Source of the DNA: 2-02-FULL-38-15 sp964645555
GTDB taxonomy: Bacteria > Patescibacteriota > Microgenomatia > Daviesbacterales > UBA10151
NCBI GenBank assembly: GCA_964645555.1
Contig: CAZYBP010000029.1
Location: 1-12,414 of the forward strand
Direction of reading: 5' to 3'
DNA length: 12,414 bases
Shown here in pieces: positions 6,615 to 12,414 of the stretch. Numbering within the stretch: position 1 is the first letter of the stretch; the number at the start of each line of letters is the position of its first letter. Made by a program: the position numbers and the translations under genes. Below the pieces are notes generated by a model. The model was not told where the DNA came from, did not search any database, and was given only the letters and a program-made list of their open reading frames with translations.

Positions 6615-8980
6615 TGCCCGGCTGTTGGCAGGTTAATATTAGTATTAGAATGTATATCTCCATTAAACTGAACCCAAGGAGAAGAATCCAGAGCAGGGGT
6701 ATATGTCCATTCCAAGTGGACATTAGCACCACCAGAATTTTCAAAGTATTCAACTTCTATTGGTACTGAAAAACGGTTGGTGTCAGTAAAGGTATAGTCA
6801 ACGTAAGCATAAGGATTGTAAGGTGGTGGCCATGGCCAGCCATTTACAACATAAACCCCGTTAATTTTTACTTTCATACCATCATCTGATCTGGCATAGA
6901 AAGTGTAAGTACCTTTTTTAAAAGTAAATGTGCCTCTCCATTTTGCAGAGAAATTATCAGTTGTTACGCCTGTTGCAGGAGCTGAACTGCTCCAATTTTG
7001 ATCTAGTACTACAGCTGTGTCAGGTACAGGATTGGAAAGTTGGACACTAGGAGAGTTAACAGTCACAGCTGATGGAAAGTCAGATGTAAAGCTTACGTTG
7101 CTACCTTTGTTCCAATAGCAACCAAGTAATTGATTTGTGCCTATACGATTGGAGTCACAGGCAGATGTTACTTGGAAATTAGAATAAGTGCAATTGTTGC
7201 CTTCGTTAGTTTCTGCCGCAGTATTAGTACTATCAGCACAGATTCTAAAGCCGTTGGTGCCTATTAGAAGGGAAGGTGGGTTAGTAACTGTCCAGTTAAC
7301 AGAACGTGAGCTATTATAGTCGATTGTATTGTTGGTGGCATAAGAGTCAGATATCATTACGTTATTTATGAAAAGACGGGTCAAAGAAGGTGAAGCTTTT
7401 GCTCCTAAACCTTGATTTCTGACTATGCCCGATAAGCTTATTGATTGACCTGGTGTAATAGTAGCAGGAGAATCATTAGTGTCAGTAACTACCAAATCAG
7501 CCAGACAATGTTGTGTCAGGTTAATTTCAGGAGAGACATAAGTTTGAGAGTAATTGACAAAGCAGTTTCGATCCTGGGTACAGGCTTTAACAAGGTAGGA
7601 AATCGAATTAGCACTACCATCTGGGGCATAAATTTGAGGCCACTCATCTCTATAACCTGTGCCAGTAATCTTTTCATCAATATCACAGGTAGGACTACCA
7701 CCTTCTAAAGCTCGTCCTTTCATACAGTAATGCTTGCTTTGACTATTCATAAACCTTCTCCACACCTCGTAATAACTGGCTCCTGGTACAGAATTCCAGC
7801 TAATATCAACATGGGCTGTTGAGCCATCCCCGTTGCAGCCTGGATTAGCTGAGACGCTAAGAGAACCTAAATTTCCTTGTTGGCTACCTGTACCGCTGGC
7901 TGGAGGAGGAGTAGTATTAGGAGCAGGGTTATCAAAAGAAGTACTGCATTGGGCAACAGTAGTACCTGCTGGATTTTGTACCTGAGTATTTAAATTTAGA
8001 CCAAAGCCATAGCCCACACAGGCTAAATTCCTAGAAGTTGTATTTAAAGGACTAGGATCACCTAATTGATATCCATTTAATGTCCAGACTGTTTTAGCAA
8101 TTGAAGAGATATTTTTTGGTGTAATAGTTGCACTGACATCGCTGCCATTACTACAGCTAGAGGATTTTTGACTGTTTACATTAGCACTAACCGTACACGC
8201 GGGCTGCGTACTTGAACTGCAACTCGAGCCGTTACAACTAGAGCCTGATTGGCAAGAGGCACCTGGTCCGCAAGTATTAGCTGTGCCACAAGAATTTGCA
8301 TAGTATTGTCCACAGGTATAACTAGAGGGAGACTCACAAGTACAGGAGCTACATTGATTGTTGGAGGTATTGCAGAATTCTCCTGAAGAACAAGTTTTAG
8401 TGCCTGTACAACTTGCAGTTAAACCATTAGAACAAGTATAGCTATAGCTTGATCCATCGCAAATATTAGCTTGGTTGATTGCATCACATTTACAGGTTGG
8501 TATTTGGCAGGAGAAAGAAAAGTTAGCACTAAGAGGGGGCCCTCCGTTTGCTCCAGAACCCCTAATTGTTTGGCTTGGAGGATTAATGCAGTTGGGATCA
8601 TTAGAGGTAGCTGTTACTGTGTAATCGTCATTGCATTGGCCACTTGGGCTACAGCCAAGGTTAGGAATACTATAAGTATTTGTTGGCCAATTAATAGTTG
8701 TTGAGCTTGATCTAAGTAGGCAGGAGACTGAAGAGCAAGAAGAAGCGTTAGCCGTAATAGTAATGGTTGAGCCAGTAGTCATAGTGCCTGGAGTTGATAT
8801 AGTCCCATCAATTGAAAAGCCGTCACCATAATTTGTTGGTACGCAAGTATTTTGGGCTGGGCACCAATAGCCAGAACCGCTTGGACAGGCAGGAGCAGCT
8901 TCAGTGATTTTTGGGCTAATCAGAAAAGATAATGTTCCAAAAAAAACAATCAACAAAAAATTAAATATATTTTTTAACAT
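6611..8980 (-). CDS. Large secreted multidomain adhesin-like protein (Cys-rich, FN3-like, CARDB, PA14)
   Basis: Residues 1-28 are a signal peptide (ITEA|AP region). Residues 32-262 hold 26 cysteines with CxC and CSNG/CGP spacing like small disulfide-rich extracellular modules. Residues about 373-488 are FN3-like (VDISWNSVPGASYYEVWRR). Residues about 492-606 are CARDB-like (ADLVVTD, ITPGQSISLSGIVRNQG, ICADSTNTAAETNEGNN). Residues about 617-763 are PA14-like (LLGCYWN, WRGTFTFKKGTYTFYARSDDG, VKINGVYVVNGW, IEVEYFENSGGANVHLEW). PA14 modules often bind sugars. The protein ends in SPWVQFNGDIHSNTNINLP, which I recall as a stretch that continues into further beta-rich sequence in related proteins. It starts 20 nt inside the end of the foldase gene and overlaps the next gene by ATGA, so the operon is tight. 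A surface adhesin or pilus-tip role is inferred; no enzyme active site is seen. Confidence 0.85.
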   Translation of the reverse strand: MLKNIFNFLLIVFFGTLSFLISPKITEAAPACPSGSGYWCPAQNTCVPTNYGDGFSIDGTISTPGTMTTGSTITITANASSCSSVSCLLRSSSTTINWPTNTYSIPNLGCSPSGQCNDDYTVTATSNDPNCINPPSQTIRGSGANGGPPLSANFSFSCQIPTCKCDAINQANICDGSSYSYTCSNGLTASCTGTKTCSSGEFCNTSNNQCSSCTCESPSSYTCGQYYANSCGTANTCGPGASCQSGSSCNGSSCSSSTQPACTVSANVNSQKSSSCSNGSDVSATITPKNISSIAKTVWTLNGYQLGDPSPLNTTSRNLACVGYGFGLNLNTQVQNPAGTTVAQCSTSFDNPAPNTTPPPASGTGSQQGNLGSLSVSANPGCNGDGSTAHVDISWNSVPGASYYEVWRRFMNSQSKHYCMKGRALEGGSPTCDIDEKITGTGYRDEWPQIYAPDGSANSISYLVKACTQDRNCFVNYSQTYVSPEINLTQHCLADLVVTDTNDSPATITPGQSISLSGIVRNQGLGAKASPSLTRLFINNVMISDSYATNNTIDYNSSRSVNWTVTNPPSLLIGTNGFRICADSTNTAAETNEGNNCTYSNFQVTSACDSNRIGTNQLLGCYWNKGSNVSFTSDFPSAVTVNSPSVQLSNPVPDTAVVLDQNWSSSAPATGVTTDNFSAKWRGTFTFKKGTYTFYARSDDGMKVKINGVYVVNGWPWPPPYNPYAYVDYTFTDTNRFSVPIEVEYFENSGGANVHLEWTYTPALDSSPWVQFNGDIHSNTNINLPTAGQ

Positions 8981-9923
8981 ATTCTTTCATTTTGATTTCT
9001 AACCATTCTTGATAGTTAGAATAACTTGTATCATTGCTATCAATAATTCTAACTATCCAAAAGCTACCTCCAGATTCACTAATTAAAACAGGACTAATTT
9101 GTCCTTTGTTTGTCTTAAACACTCCCTCAAGGATTTTTTTATCTAAATCATCTTTCTTTTTAACTCTTTTTCCTTCTACTTTGCCGAAGTTTTTAATCAC
9201 TGTCTGTCCTTTTGCAGCTTCTGTTGTTGCAGCGGAGACAGATGCTTGTTTCGATAATGAATTTCCAGCTTTTAGCAAAGTAGTTGTGACAACCTCTTTT
9301 TTGGAAGGGTAACTCTTCTCTAGCGGATCCAAATAGGCGCTTATTCCATCAATTACCCGCCATGATGTAACTTTAACAGCTAATTTATCCTTTAAAATTG
9401 TGAAAGTTATTTTATTTCTTTGGTCATCTAAGCTCCAATTGTTACCTTTTATGATATTTGTGTATTTATCCTGGCCGCCTGCTTGTTGGATAAGTATATT
9501 TTGCTGTGTGTCTATTTCTGAGTTGCTTACTGTGATACCTAATTTTATTGCTTCCTGTTTTATAATTTCTTGCTCAAGCAACTCATTAAAAATATTTTGG
9601 TTTATATCAGGCTTTGCAATATCTGTTTGAGCATAGTATCCACGGGTCAACCGGAATTGTTCTTTTAAATCCTCTGAAGTGATAAGTTTATTTCCAACTT
9701 GAGCTAGGATAGGTATTTTAGTAGGCAGAAAAGAGAATAAAGGGGAGTAAGTTTTAAGTGTAATTATACCTAGATAGTTTAGTAGAATGGTTATTATTAA
9801 GATAAGGGTGATTAAAGATGAAAAAAGGAGAAATCTTCGATTTAAGAATTTATTTAGAATGCCTTTTTTTTCAGGTATTAAGACGCTCGCTTTGGGAGTA
9901 TCAACGGCAGATGGTTGATCCAT
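8961..9923 (-). CDS. Membrane-anchored SurA/PrsA-like peptidyl-prolyl isomerase (parvulin family)
   Basis: Likely an extracytoplasmic foldase. Residues 31-55 form one transmembrane helix after a short Lys/Arg-rich cytosolic N-terminus, placing the rest outside. Residues about 72-190 resemble a SurA N-terminal chaperone region (VGNKLITSEDLKEQF, then IFNELLEQEIIKQEAIKLGITVSNSEID). Residues about 205-295 resemble a parvulin/rotamase domain (DLDKKILEGVFKTNKGQISPVLISESGGSFWIVRIIDS), though it is divergent and I cannot confirm isomerase residues. First gene of the operon, directly before three large secreted proteins, so it probably helps fold them (inference). ATG 9923 lies 6 nt after the -10 of a good promoter, with no Shine-Dalgarno, which fits a leaderless mRNA. 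Its last 20 nt overlap the next gene. Confidence 0.85.
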   Translation of the reverse strand: MDQPSAVDTPKASVLIPEKKGILNKFLNRRFLLFSSLITLILIITILLNYLGIITLKTYSPLFSFLPTKIPILAQVGNKLITSEDLKEQFRLTRGYYAQTDIAKPDINQNIFNELLEQEIIKQEAIKLGITVSNSEIDTQQNILIQQAGGQDKYTNIIKGNNWSLDDQRNKITFTILKDKLAVKVTSWRVIDGISAYLDPLEKSYPSKKEVVTTTLLKAGNSLSKQASVSAATTEAAKGQTVIKNFGKVEGKRVKKKDDLDKKILEGVFKTNKGQISPVLISESGGSFWIVRIIDSNDTSYSNYQEWLEIKMKEYVKKYI

Positions 9924-9929
9924 ACTTTT

Positions 9930-9958
9930 AGTTTAGAATGTATGTAATTGAGAGTCAA
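9930..9958 (-). promoter_or_regulatory. Sigma70-like promoter of the surface-protein operon
   Basis: On the minus strand TTGACT (9958-9953), a 17-nt spacer and TAAACT (9935-9930) form a near-consensus promoter in the 48-bp gap between genes. Only 6 nt separate the -10 from ATG 9923, so the predicted start site falls on or beside the A of the ATG. Confidence 0.72.
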
Positions 9959-9971
9959 CGGGTAGAGACTG

Positions 9972-11492
9972 TTAGGGGACATGTGCAAGTAGAGAAGAAC
10001 TATAATTAGCTATTGTACTATTTCCAGCTCTAATGAATGCATCTAACTCTCTAGGGGTAAGTCGTTGTGCGTTTGCCTTTGCCCATTCGATTTCGAAACG
10101 GCCTTTATCGATACCAGTTTTGTCAGCAAGCTGGTCGGGGGCTTGATAAACCCATTTAGAACCACCATCACTTACAAGGTGTCTCATATTATACATATGG
10201 CGAGGTTCTTCTAATAATACCTCCATAAAGTTGCTCATTCCGACTCTTCCTATAACCCTATCAGGTACCTCTATTAATCCTAAATCTGTTACAAAAGAAT
10301 ATGAGCTTGGTTTTACGTTGTAATGGTCTAAAAAAAGCCAATTAGATATTATTCTCAATCCTCCTCTGTCGGCTATAGATCTAATAATTGTTGGATCAAT
10401 CTCATTTAATCTATTAACTGCCGATTTAATATCTTGAACATTATTTGGATTAATTATTCCTGCAGTGCCTTTGGTGGTAATAAAAAATGCAGGATTTCCA
10501 TTAGCATCTTTTAATACTTGAAAAGACTTTAATCCTTGATCGTTGCCAGTTTGGATATAATAGTCTACCTCGCTGCGATCAAGATTAAAGTAGTTAAAAA
10601 TAGTTTCTCCTTGTGGTGAAACAATAGGCTCTTCAAGGGCTTGAAGCAGACTTTTGTTAATTCTTTGTTGAGGAGTCCCTAGGGCAACATAGTCTTTTAA
10701 TTCATTCCATTGGCCAGAATTAGGATCAAATTGGTGGGTAATTTTATACCCATCTGTTCCAACTATACCTCTATCATTAGACCATTTAAGAGGAGGTCTA
10801 TAGTAGGTATTGTCCGGATAGGTAATTAATTCAGGACCGTCTTGAGTTAGAAGAAAGGTTTGTGCCTTACCCGTTTTAGCGTCTCCGCTCATTGCATAAA
10901 TTCGATCATTCTCCACAAAAGCTACTTGAGTAGGTTCCAGGTTAAGCAAAGCGTCATATCGTCCATCGGTAGCCAACTGATAGATTTGAGCGGGAGTGGG
11001 ATCATTAATTCCTTGCTCGACTAGTTCAGCAATCAGGTTCTGGTAAGTGGAAGTAGATAAGACAAAAGGAACTTCTGATGGATAGATAAAGGCTCTGTTT
11101 TTGAGTTCAGCATCTAAATCTAAAAATTCTCCTCCAGCAATATAATCTTTTATCTGATATAAGTCTGGAATGGTAATAATTTCGGGAGGTGGGGGAATGC
11201 TCTCTGGTCCACCATCTCCGCCACCATCTTTGGCTGCTGCCTTCTTGGGTGCAGGAAATACATTAATGCCTTGTGATTCTAAGATAATAGCTGTTGCCAA
11301 TACTGCGCCACCTTGGATTAGGTGTCGTCTAGATGTTGATGGGGTAATATCAAAAATACCGTTCACCCTATCCTTCAAATTTTGTGCAAGACTTCGTAGG
11401 TGGGTAGCCCCTTGACTAAGAAAATTTTTTGTTATACCATGAATATCCGGATTTGGAAATTTGCCGTTTCCAAGGCTAGCTTCGGTGAACAT
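9972..11492 (-). CDS. Hypothetical exported protein, Tat-like segment, C-terminal EExxH motif
   Basis: I do not recognise the family. After a 50-residue leader comes STSRRHLIQGGAVLATAIIL (52-71), which looks like a twin-arginine signal (RR followed by a hydrophobic stretch) but is unusually far from the N-terminus; no later Met gives a better start. A Gly/Pro-rich linker follows at 84-104. Residues about 185-270 contain beta-strand pairs (VAFVENDRIYAMSG, TFLLTQDGPELITYP, DGYKITHQFDPNSGQWNEL) like blades of a propeller, but too few to call one. Residues about 366-500 are helical, with LLEEPRHMYNMRHL at 426-439: EEPRH occupies the place of a zincin HExxH with the first His replaced by Glu. It may be a non-catalytic relative or chance. 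No terminator separates it from the foldase operon, so readthrough is possible. Function unknown; export and surface location inferred. Confidence 0.75.
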   Translation of the reverse strand: MFTEASLGNGKFPNPDIHGITKNFLSQGATHLRSLAQNLKDRVNGIFDITPSTSRRHLIQGGAVLATAIILESQGINVFPAPKKAAAKDGGGDGGPESIPPPPEIITIPDLYQIKDYIAGGEFLDLDAELKNRAFIYPSEVPFVLSTSTYQNLIAELVEQGINDPTPAQIYQLATDGRYDALLNLEPTQVAFVENDRIYAMSGDAKTGKAQTFLLTQDGPELITYPDNTYYRPPLKWSNDRGIVGTDGYKITHQFDPNSGQWNELKDYVALGTPQQRINKSLLQALEEPIVSPQGETIFNYFNLDRSEVDYYIQTGNDQGLKSFQVLKDANGNPAFFITTKGTAGIINPNNVQDIKSAVNRLNEIDPTIIRSIADRGGLRIISNWLFLDHYNVKPSSYSFVTDLGLIEVPDRVIGRVGMSNFMEVLLEEPRHMYNMRHLVSDGGSKWVYQAPDQLADKTGIDKGRFEIEWAKANAQRLTPRELDAFIRAGNSTIANYSSSLLAHVP

Positions 11493-11510
11493 ATATAGGC
11501 CTATCTAAAT

Positions 11511-11539
11511 ATTATACTCGAAATCTCCTTCTTCTACAA
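11511..11539 (-). promoter_or_regulatory. Promoter of the 506-aa hypothetical gene
   Basis: On the minus strand TTGTAG (11539-11534), a 17-nt spacer and a perfect TATAAT (11516-11511) precede ATG 11492 by 18 nt. The predicted leader is about 12 nt and holds the 10-bp palindrome ATAGGCCTAT (11495-11504), a possible operator or weak AGG ribosome site. The -35 falls inside the plus-strand terminator hairpin. Confidence 0.55.
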
Positions 11540-11553
11540 GACGGAGATTTTTT
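11521..11553 (+). terminator. Intrinsic terminator, plus strand, upstream of the RNA methyltransferase gene
   Basis: AAATCTCC (11521-11528) pairs with GGAGATTT (11543-11550). After one T-C mismatch a further TCTT/AAGA stem (11530-11533 with 11538-11541) closes a CTAC loop. The 3' arm runs into TTTTTT (11548-11553). Orientation is plus, yet no plus-strand gene lies upstream within the window after 3866, so it would stop only antisense or leader transcripts. Confidence 0.65.
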
Positions 11554-11562
11554 GTGGCTTTT

Positions 11563-11591
11563 TTGCTAGCTGTTGGAAAATTTGGTATATT
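11563..11591 (+). promoter_or_regulatory. Promoter of the RNA methyltransferase gene, leaderless layout
   Basis: TTGCTA (11563-11568), a 17-nt spacer and TATATT (11586-11591) end 6 nt before ATG 11598, the same geometry as the surface operon promoter at 9930-9958. No Shine-Dalgarno is present. Confidence 0.55.
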
Positions 11592-11597
11592 CCCGTT

Positions 11598-12137
11598 ATG
11601 GTTAAACTAAATGCAAAACAGCTAAGAAGCACTCAGTCCTCAGCTATCAGTCATCAGATTAAAAAACAGGAAATATATATTGTTTTGGATAATGTGCTGG
11701 ATACATACAATATAGGGTCTATTTTTAGGCTGGCTGATGCTGTAGCAGCTAAAAAGATTTACCTCTGCGGCAAGACAGAAACTCCGCCTAATCCCAGGAT
11801 TAAAAAAGCCTCTATTAACACTACTGAGTGGGTGGAGTGGGAGTATTTTGCTGACGCAAAAACTGCAATTTCAAATTTAAAGTTGAAAATTTCAAATTTG
11901 CAGGTGGTTGCAGTAGAACAGAGTAAGAAAAGTGTTCCATATGATAAGTTTGAATATAAACTGCCTGTCTGTTTGATAGTGGGAAATGAAACTTACGGAG
12001 TCTCAAAAGAAGTATTAGATATTTGTGATGGAATTGTGGAAATTCCCATGTTCGGGGTCAATATTTCCTTAAATGTAATGGTTTCTTTGGGGATAGTTTT
12101 ATATCAGGTAATAGAGGATATTAAATTCCATAAATAG
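11598..12137 (+). CDS. TrmH/SpoU-family RNA 2'-O-methyltransferase
   Basis: Transfers a methyl group from S-adenosylmethionine to a ribose 2'-OH in tRNA or rRNA; a SPOUT trefoil-knot enzyme that acts as a dimer. All three family motifs are present: LDNVLDTYNIGSIFRLADA at 30-48 with the conserved Asn and Arg, LIVGNETYGVS at 125-135, and VEIPMFGVNISLNVMVSLG at 146-164 (knot and cofactor loop). At 179 aa it is a minimal form without an extra substrate-binding domain. The exact target base cannot be told; the position 5' of the rRNA operon permits rRNA but does not prove it. Two 7-bp periodic tracts sit inside the gene, one in the N-terminal tail (STQSSAISHQ) and one in the helix SNLKLKISNLQ. Apparently leaderless start. 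Confidence 0.93.
   Translation: MVKLNAKQLRSTQSSAISHQIKKQEIYIVLDNVLDTYNIGSIFRLADAVAAKKIYLCGKTETPPNPRIKKASINTTEWVEWEYFADAKTAISNLKLKISNLQVVAVEQSKKSVPYDKFEYKLPVCLIVGNETYGVSKEVLDICDGIVEIPMFGVNISLNVMVSLGIVLYQVIEDIKFHK
11633..11657. repeat. TCAG-based 7-bp periodic repeat in the methyltransferase N-terminal tail
   Basis: TCAG occurs at 11633, 11640, 11647 and 11654, exactly 7 bp apart (TCAGTCC, TCAGCTA, TCAGTCA, TCAG). It encodes residues 12-20, before the first beta-strand of the SPOUT fold, where length change is tolerated. Confidence 0.75.
11867..11901. repeat. AATTTCA-type 7-bp periodic repeat inside the methyltransferase
   Basis: Five units in register: AATTTCA, AATTTAA, AGTTGAA, AATTTCA, AATTTGC. 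The 12-bp copies AATTTCAAATTT at 11867 and 11888 are 21 bp apart. It encodes SNLKLKISNL, a helix between strands; 21 and 42 bp steps keep the frame. Confidence 0.75.
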
Positions 12138-12155
12138 CTCACCTACATTTCCTGG

Positions 12156-12185
12156 TTGACAGATTTGGGGGCTTTGAGTTAAAAT
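12156..12185 (+). promoter_or_regulatory. rRNA operon promoter
   Basis: A perfect -35 TTGACA (12156-12161), an 18-nt spacer and TAAAAT (12180-12185) lie about 200 bp upstream of 16S rRNA and 18 bp after the methyltransferase stop. The predicted start near 12192 gives a leader of about 195 nt. Confidence 0.72.
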
Positions 12186-12310
12186 ACTTTTTACTCACGA
12201 AGTCTAGTGATAGATTTTTTGGGGAAAAAAGGAGAAAGTTCTAACAAAGAATACTACTTCAAACGCACATTAACAACCGAAGATTTATATACTACTCTTC
12301 GGCGTAAATG

Positions 12311-12334
12311 AACCAACCGAAAGGTTGGTTTTTT
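12311..12334 (+). terminator. GAAA-tetraloop terminator-like hairpin in the rRNA leader
   Basis: AACCAACC (12311-12318), loop GAAA, GGTTGGTT (12323-12330) make a perfect 8-bp stem whose 3' end runs into six T in all (12329-12334). This is a textbook intrinsic terminator shape. It would end methyltransferase readthrough, but it also lies downstream of the TTGACA/TAAAAT promoter, so rRNA transcription must pass it or start below it. Confidence 0.7.
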
Positions 12335-12362
12335 GATGCCAAAAGAGTGGTGGGTTTTAAAT

Positions 12363-12383
12363 TTGACAAGAGTTTCTTGTCAA
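12363..12383 (+). other. Inverted repeat abutting the 5' end of 16S rRNA
   Basis: TTGACAAGA (12363-12371), a GTT loop and TCTTGTCAA (12375-12383) form a perfect 9-bp stem followed by TTTCTTTTT. It ends about 3 nt before the expected 16S first base. It may be a processing signal, a second terminator-like element, or both. Confidence 0.6.
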
Positions 12384-12386
12384 TTT

Positions 12387-12414
12387 CTTTTTGAGAGTTT
12401 GATCCTGGCTCAGG
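12387..12414 (+). rRNA. rrs: 16S ribosomal RNA, 5' end only
   Basis: AGAGTTTGATCCTGGCTCAG at 12394-12413 is the universal bacterial 16S start (E. coli positions 8-27), perfectly matched. Counting back places E. coli position 1 near 12387. The gene runs off the right edge, so only 28 bases are seen and taxonomy cannot be drawn from them. Confidence 0.93.

Larger units (their letters stand above)
12186..12386 (+). other. 16S rRNA leader region with several inverted repeats
   Basis: No open reading frame of note. Inverted repeats in order: TTTTTT-GGGG-AAAAAA (12215-12230); CCGAAGA (12277-12283) with TCTTCGG (12296-12302); the GAAA-loop hairpin at 12311-12334; and the pre-16S stem at 12363-12383. 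No clear boxA was found. The last stem may belong to rRNA processing. Confidence 0.6.

Noticed and set aside
7445..7708. 87-codon plus-strand ORF inside the adhesin gene
   Set aside because: Shadow of the FN3/CARDB coding frame with no ribosome site or recognisable domain.
9972..11492. Calling the 506-aa protein a metalloprotease
   Set aside because: The first zinc-ligand His is absent (EEPRH) and no third ligand can be assigned, so a function call would be invented.
12363..12368. TTGACA just before 16S as a -35 element
   Set aside because: No -10 at 16-18 bp spacing, and a start from it would fall inside the 16S gene; the hexamer is explained by the inverted repeat.

Overview
The window looks like a piece of a bacterial genome from the Candidate Phyla Radiation (Patescibacteria), probably Microgenomates-like. 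This is inferred from gene content and style, not proven. The signs are an AT-rich sequence, a bacterial 16S rRNA start at the right edge, archaeal-type mevalonate-pathway enzymes, large secreted proteins with Thr-Pro linkers joined to pilin-like or beta-helix parts, and a 7-bp periodic repeat family with a TGCCTGCC/GGCAGGCA palindrome inside coding sequence. TGA is used as a stop (ends of the HMG-CoA reductase and PA14 genes), so the UGA=Gly code of Gracilibacteria/Absconditabacteria does not apply.

Left part (1-3866): an isoprenoid block. On the minus strand, HMG-CoA reductase is followed after one base by an archaeal-type HMG-CoA synthase, cut by the window edge. Divergently, on the plus strand, lie a short trans-polyprenyl diphosphate synthase and a cis-prenyl (undecaprenyl diphosphate) synthase. 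Together they cover early mevalonate synthesis, allylic chain building and the lipid carrier used for cell-wall and glycan export.

Middle part (3867-9958): a minus-strand operon of four genes with 20-nt overlap, 4-nt overlap and 6-nt gap. In transcription order these are a membrane-anchored SurA/PrsA-like parvulin foldase, a 789-aa secreted protein (Cys-rich, FN3-like, CARDB and PA14 regions), a 479-aa secreted beta-rich protein with a Thr-Pro linker and a terminal beta-sandwich, and a type IV prepilin fused through a Thr-Pro linker to a LamG domain. A clean promoter with a 17-bp spacer sits 6 nt upstream of the foldase ATG. I read this as a surface adhesion or pilus-tip apparatus with its own foldase. 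It is the best candidate for an undescribed system here.

Upstream (9972-11492, minus) is an unrecognised 506-aa protein with a displaced Tat-like RR segment and a C-terminal region with an EExxH motif.

Right part (11493-12414): a divergent intergenic region with a strong plus-strand hairpin terminator, a TrmH/SpoU RNA methyltransferase, then an rRNA leader. The leader has a TTGACA/TAAAAT promoter, a perfect GAAA-tetraloop terminator-like hairpin and a second hairpin abutting the first bases of 16S rRNA.

Several start codons lie 6-8 nt after a -10-like hexamer with no Shine-Dalgarno sequence, which suggests leaderless mRNAs for first genes of transcripts. The internal HMG-CoA synthase gene does have a Shine-Dalgarno sequence.
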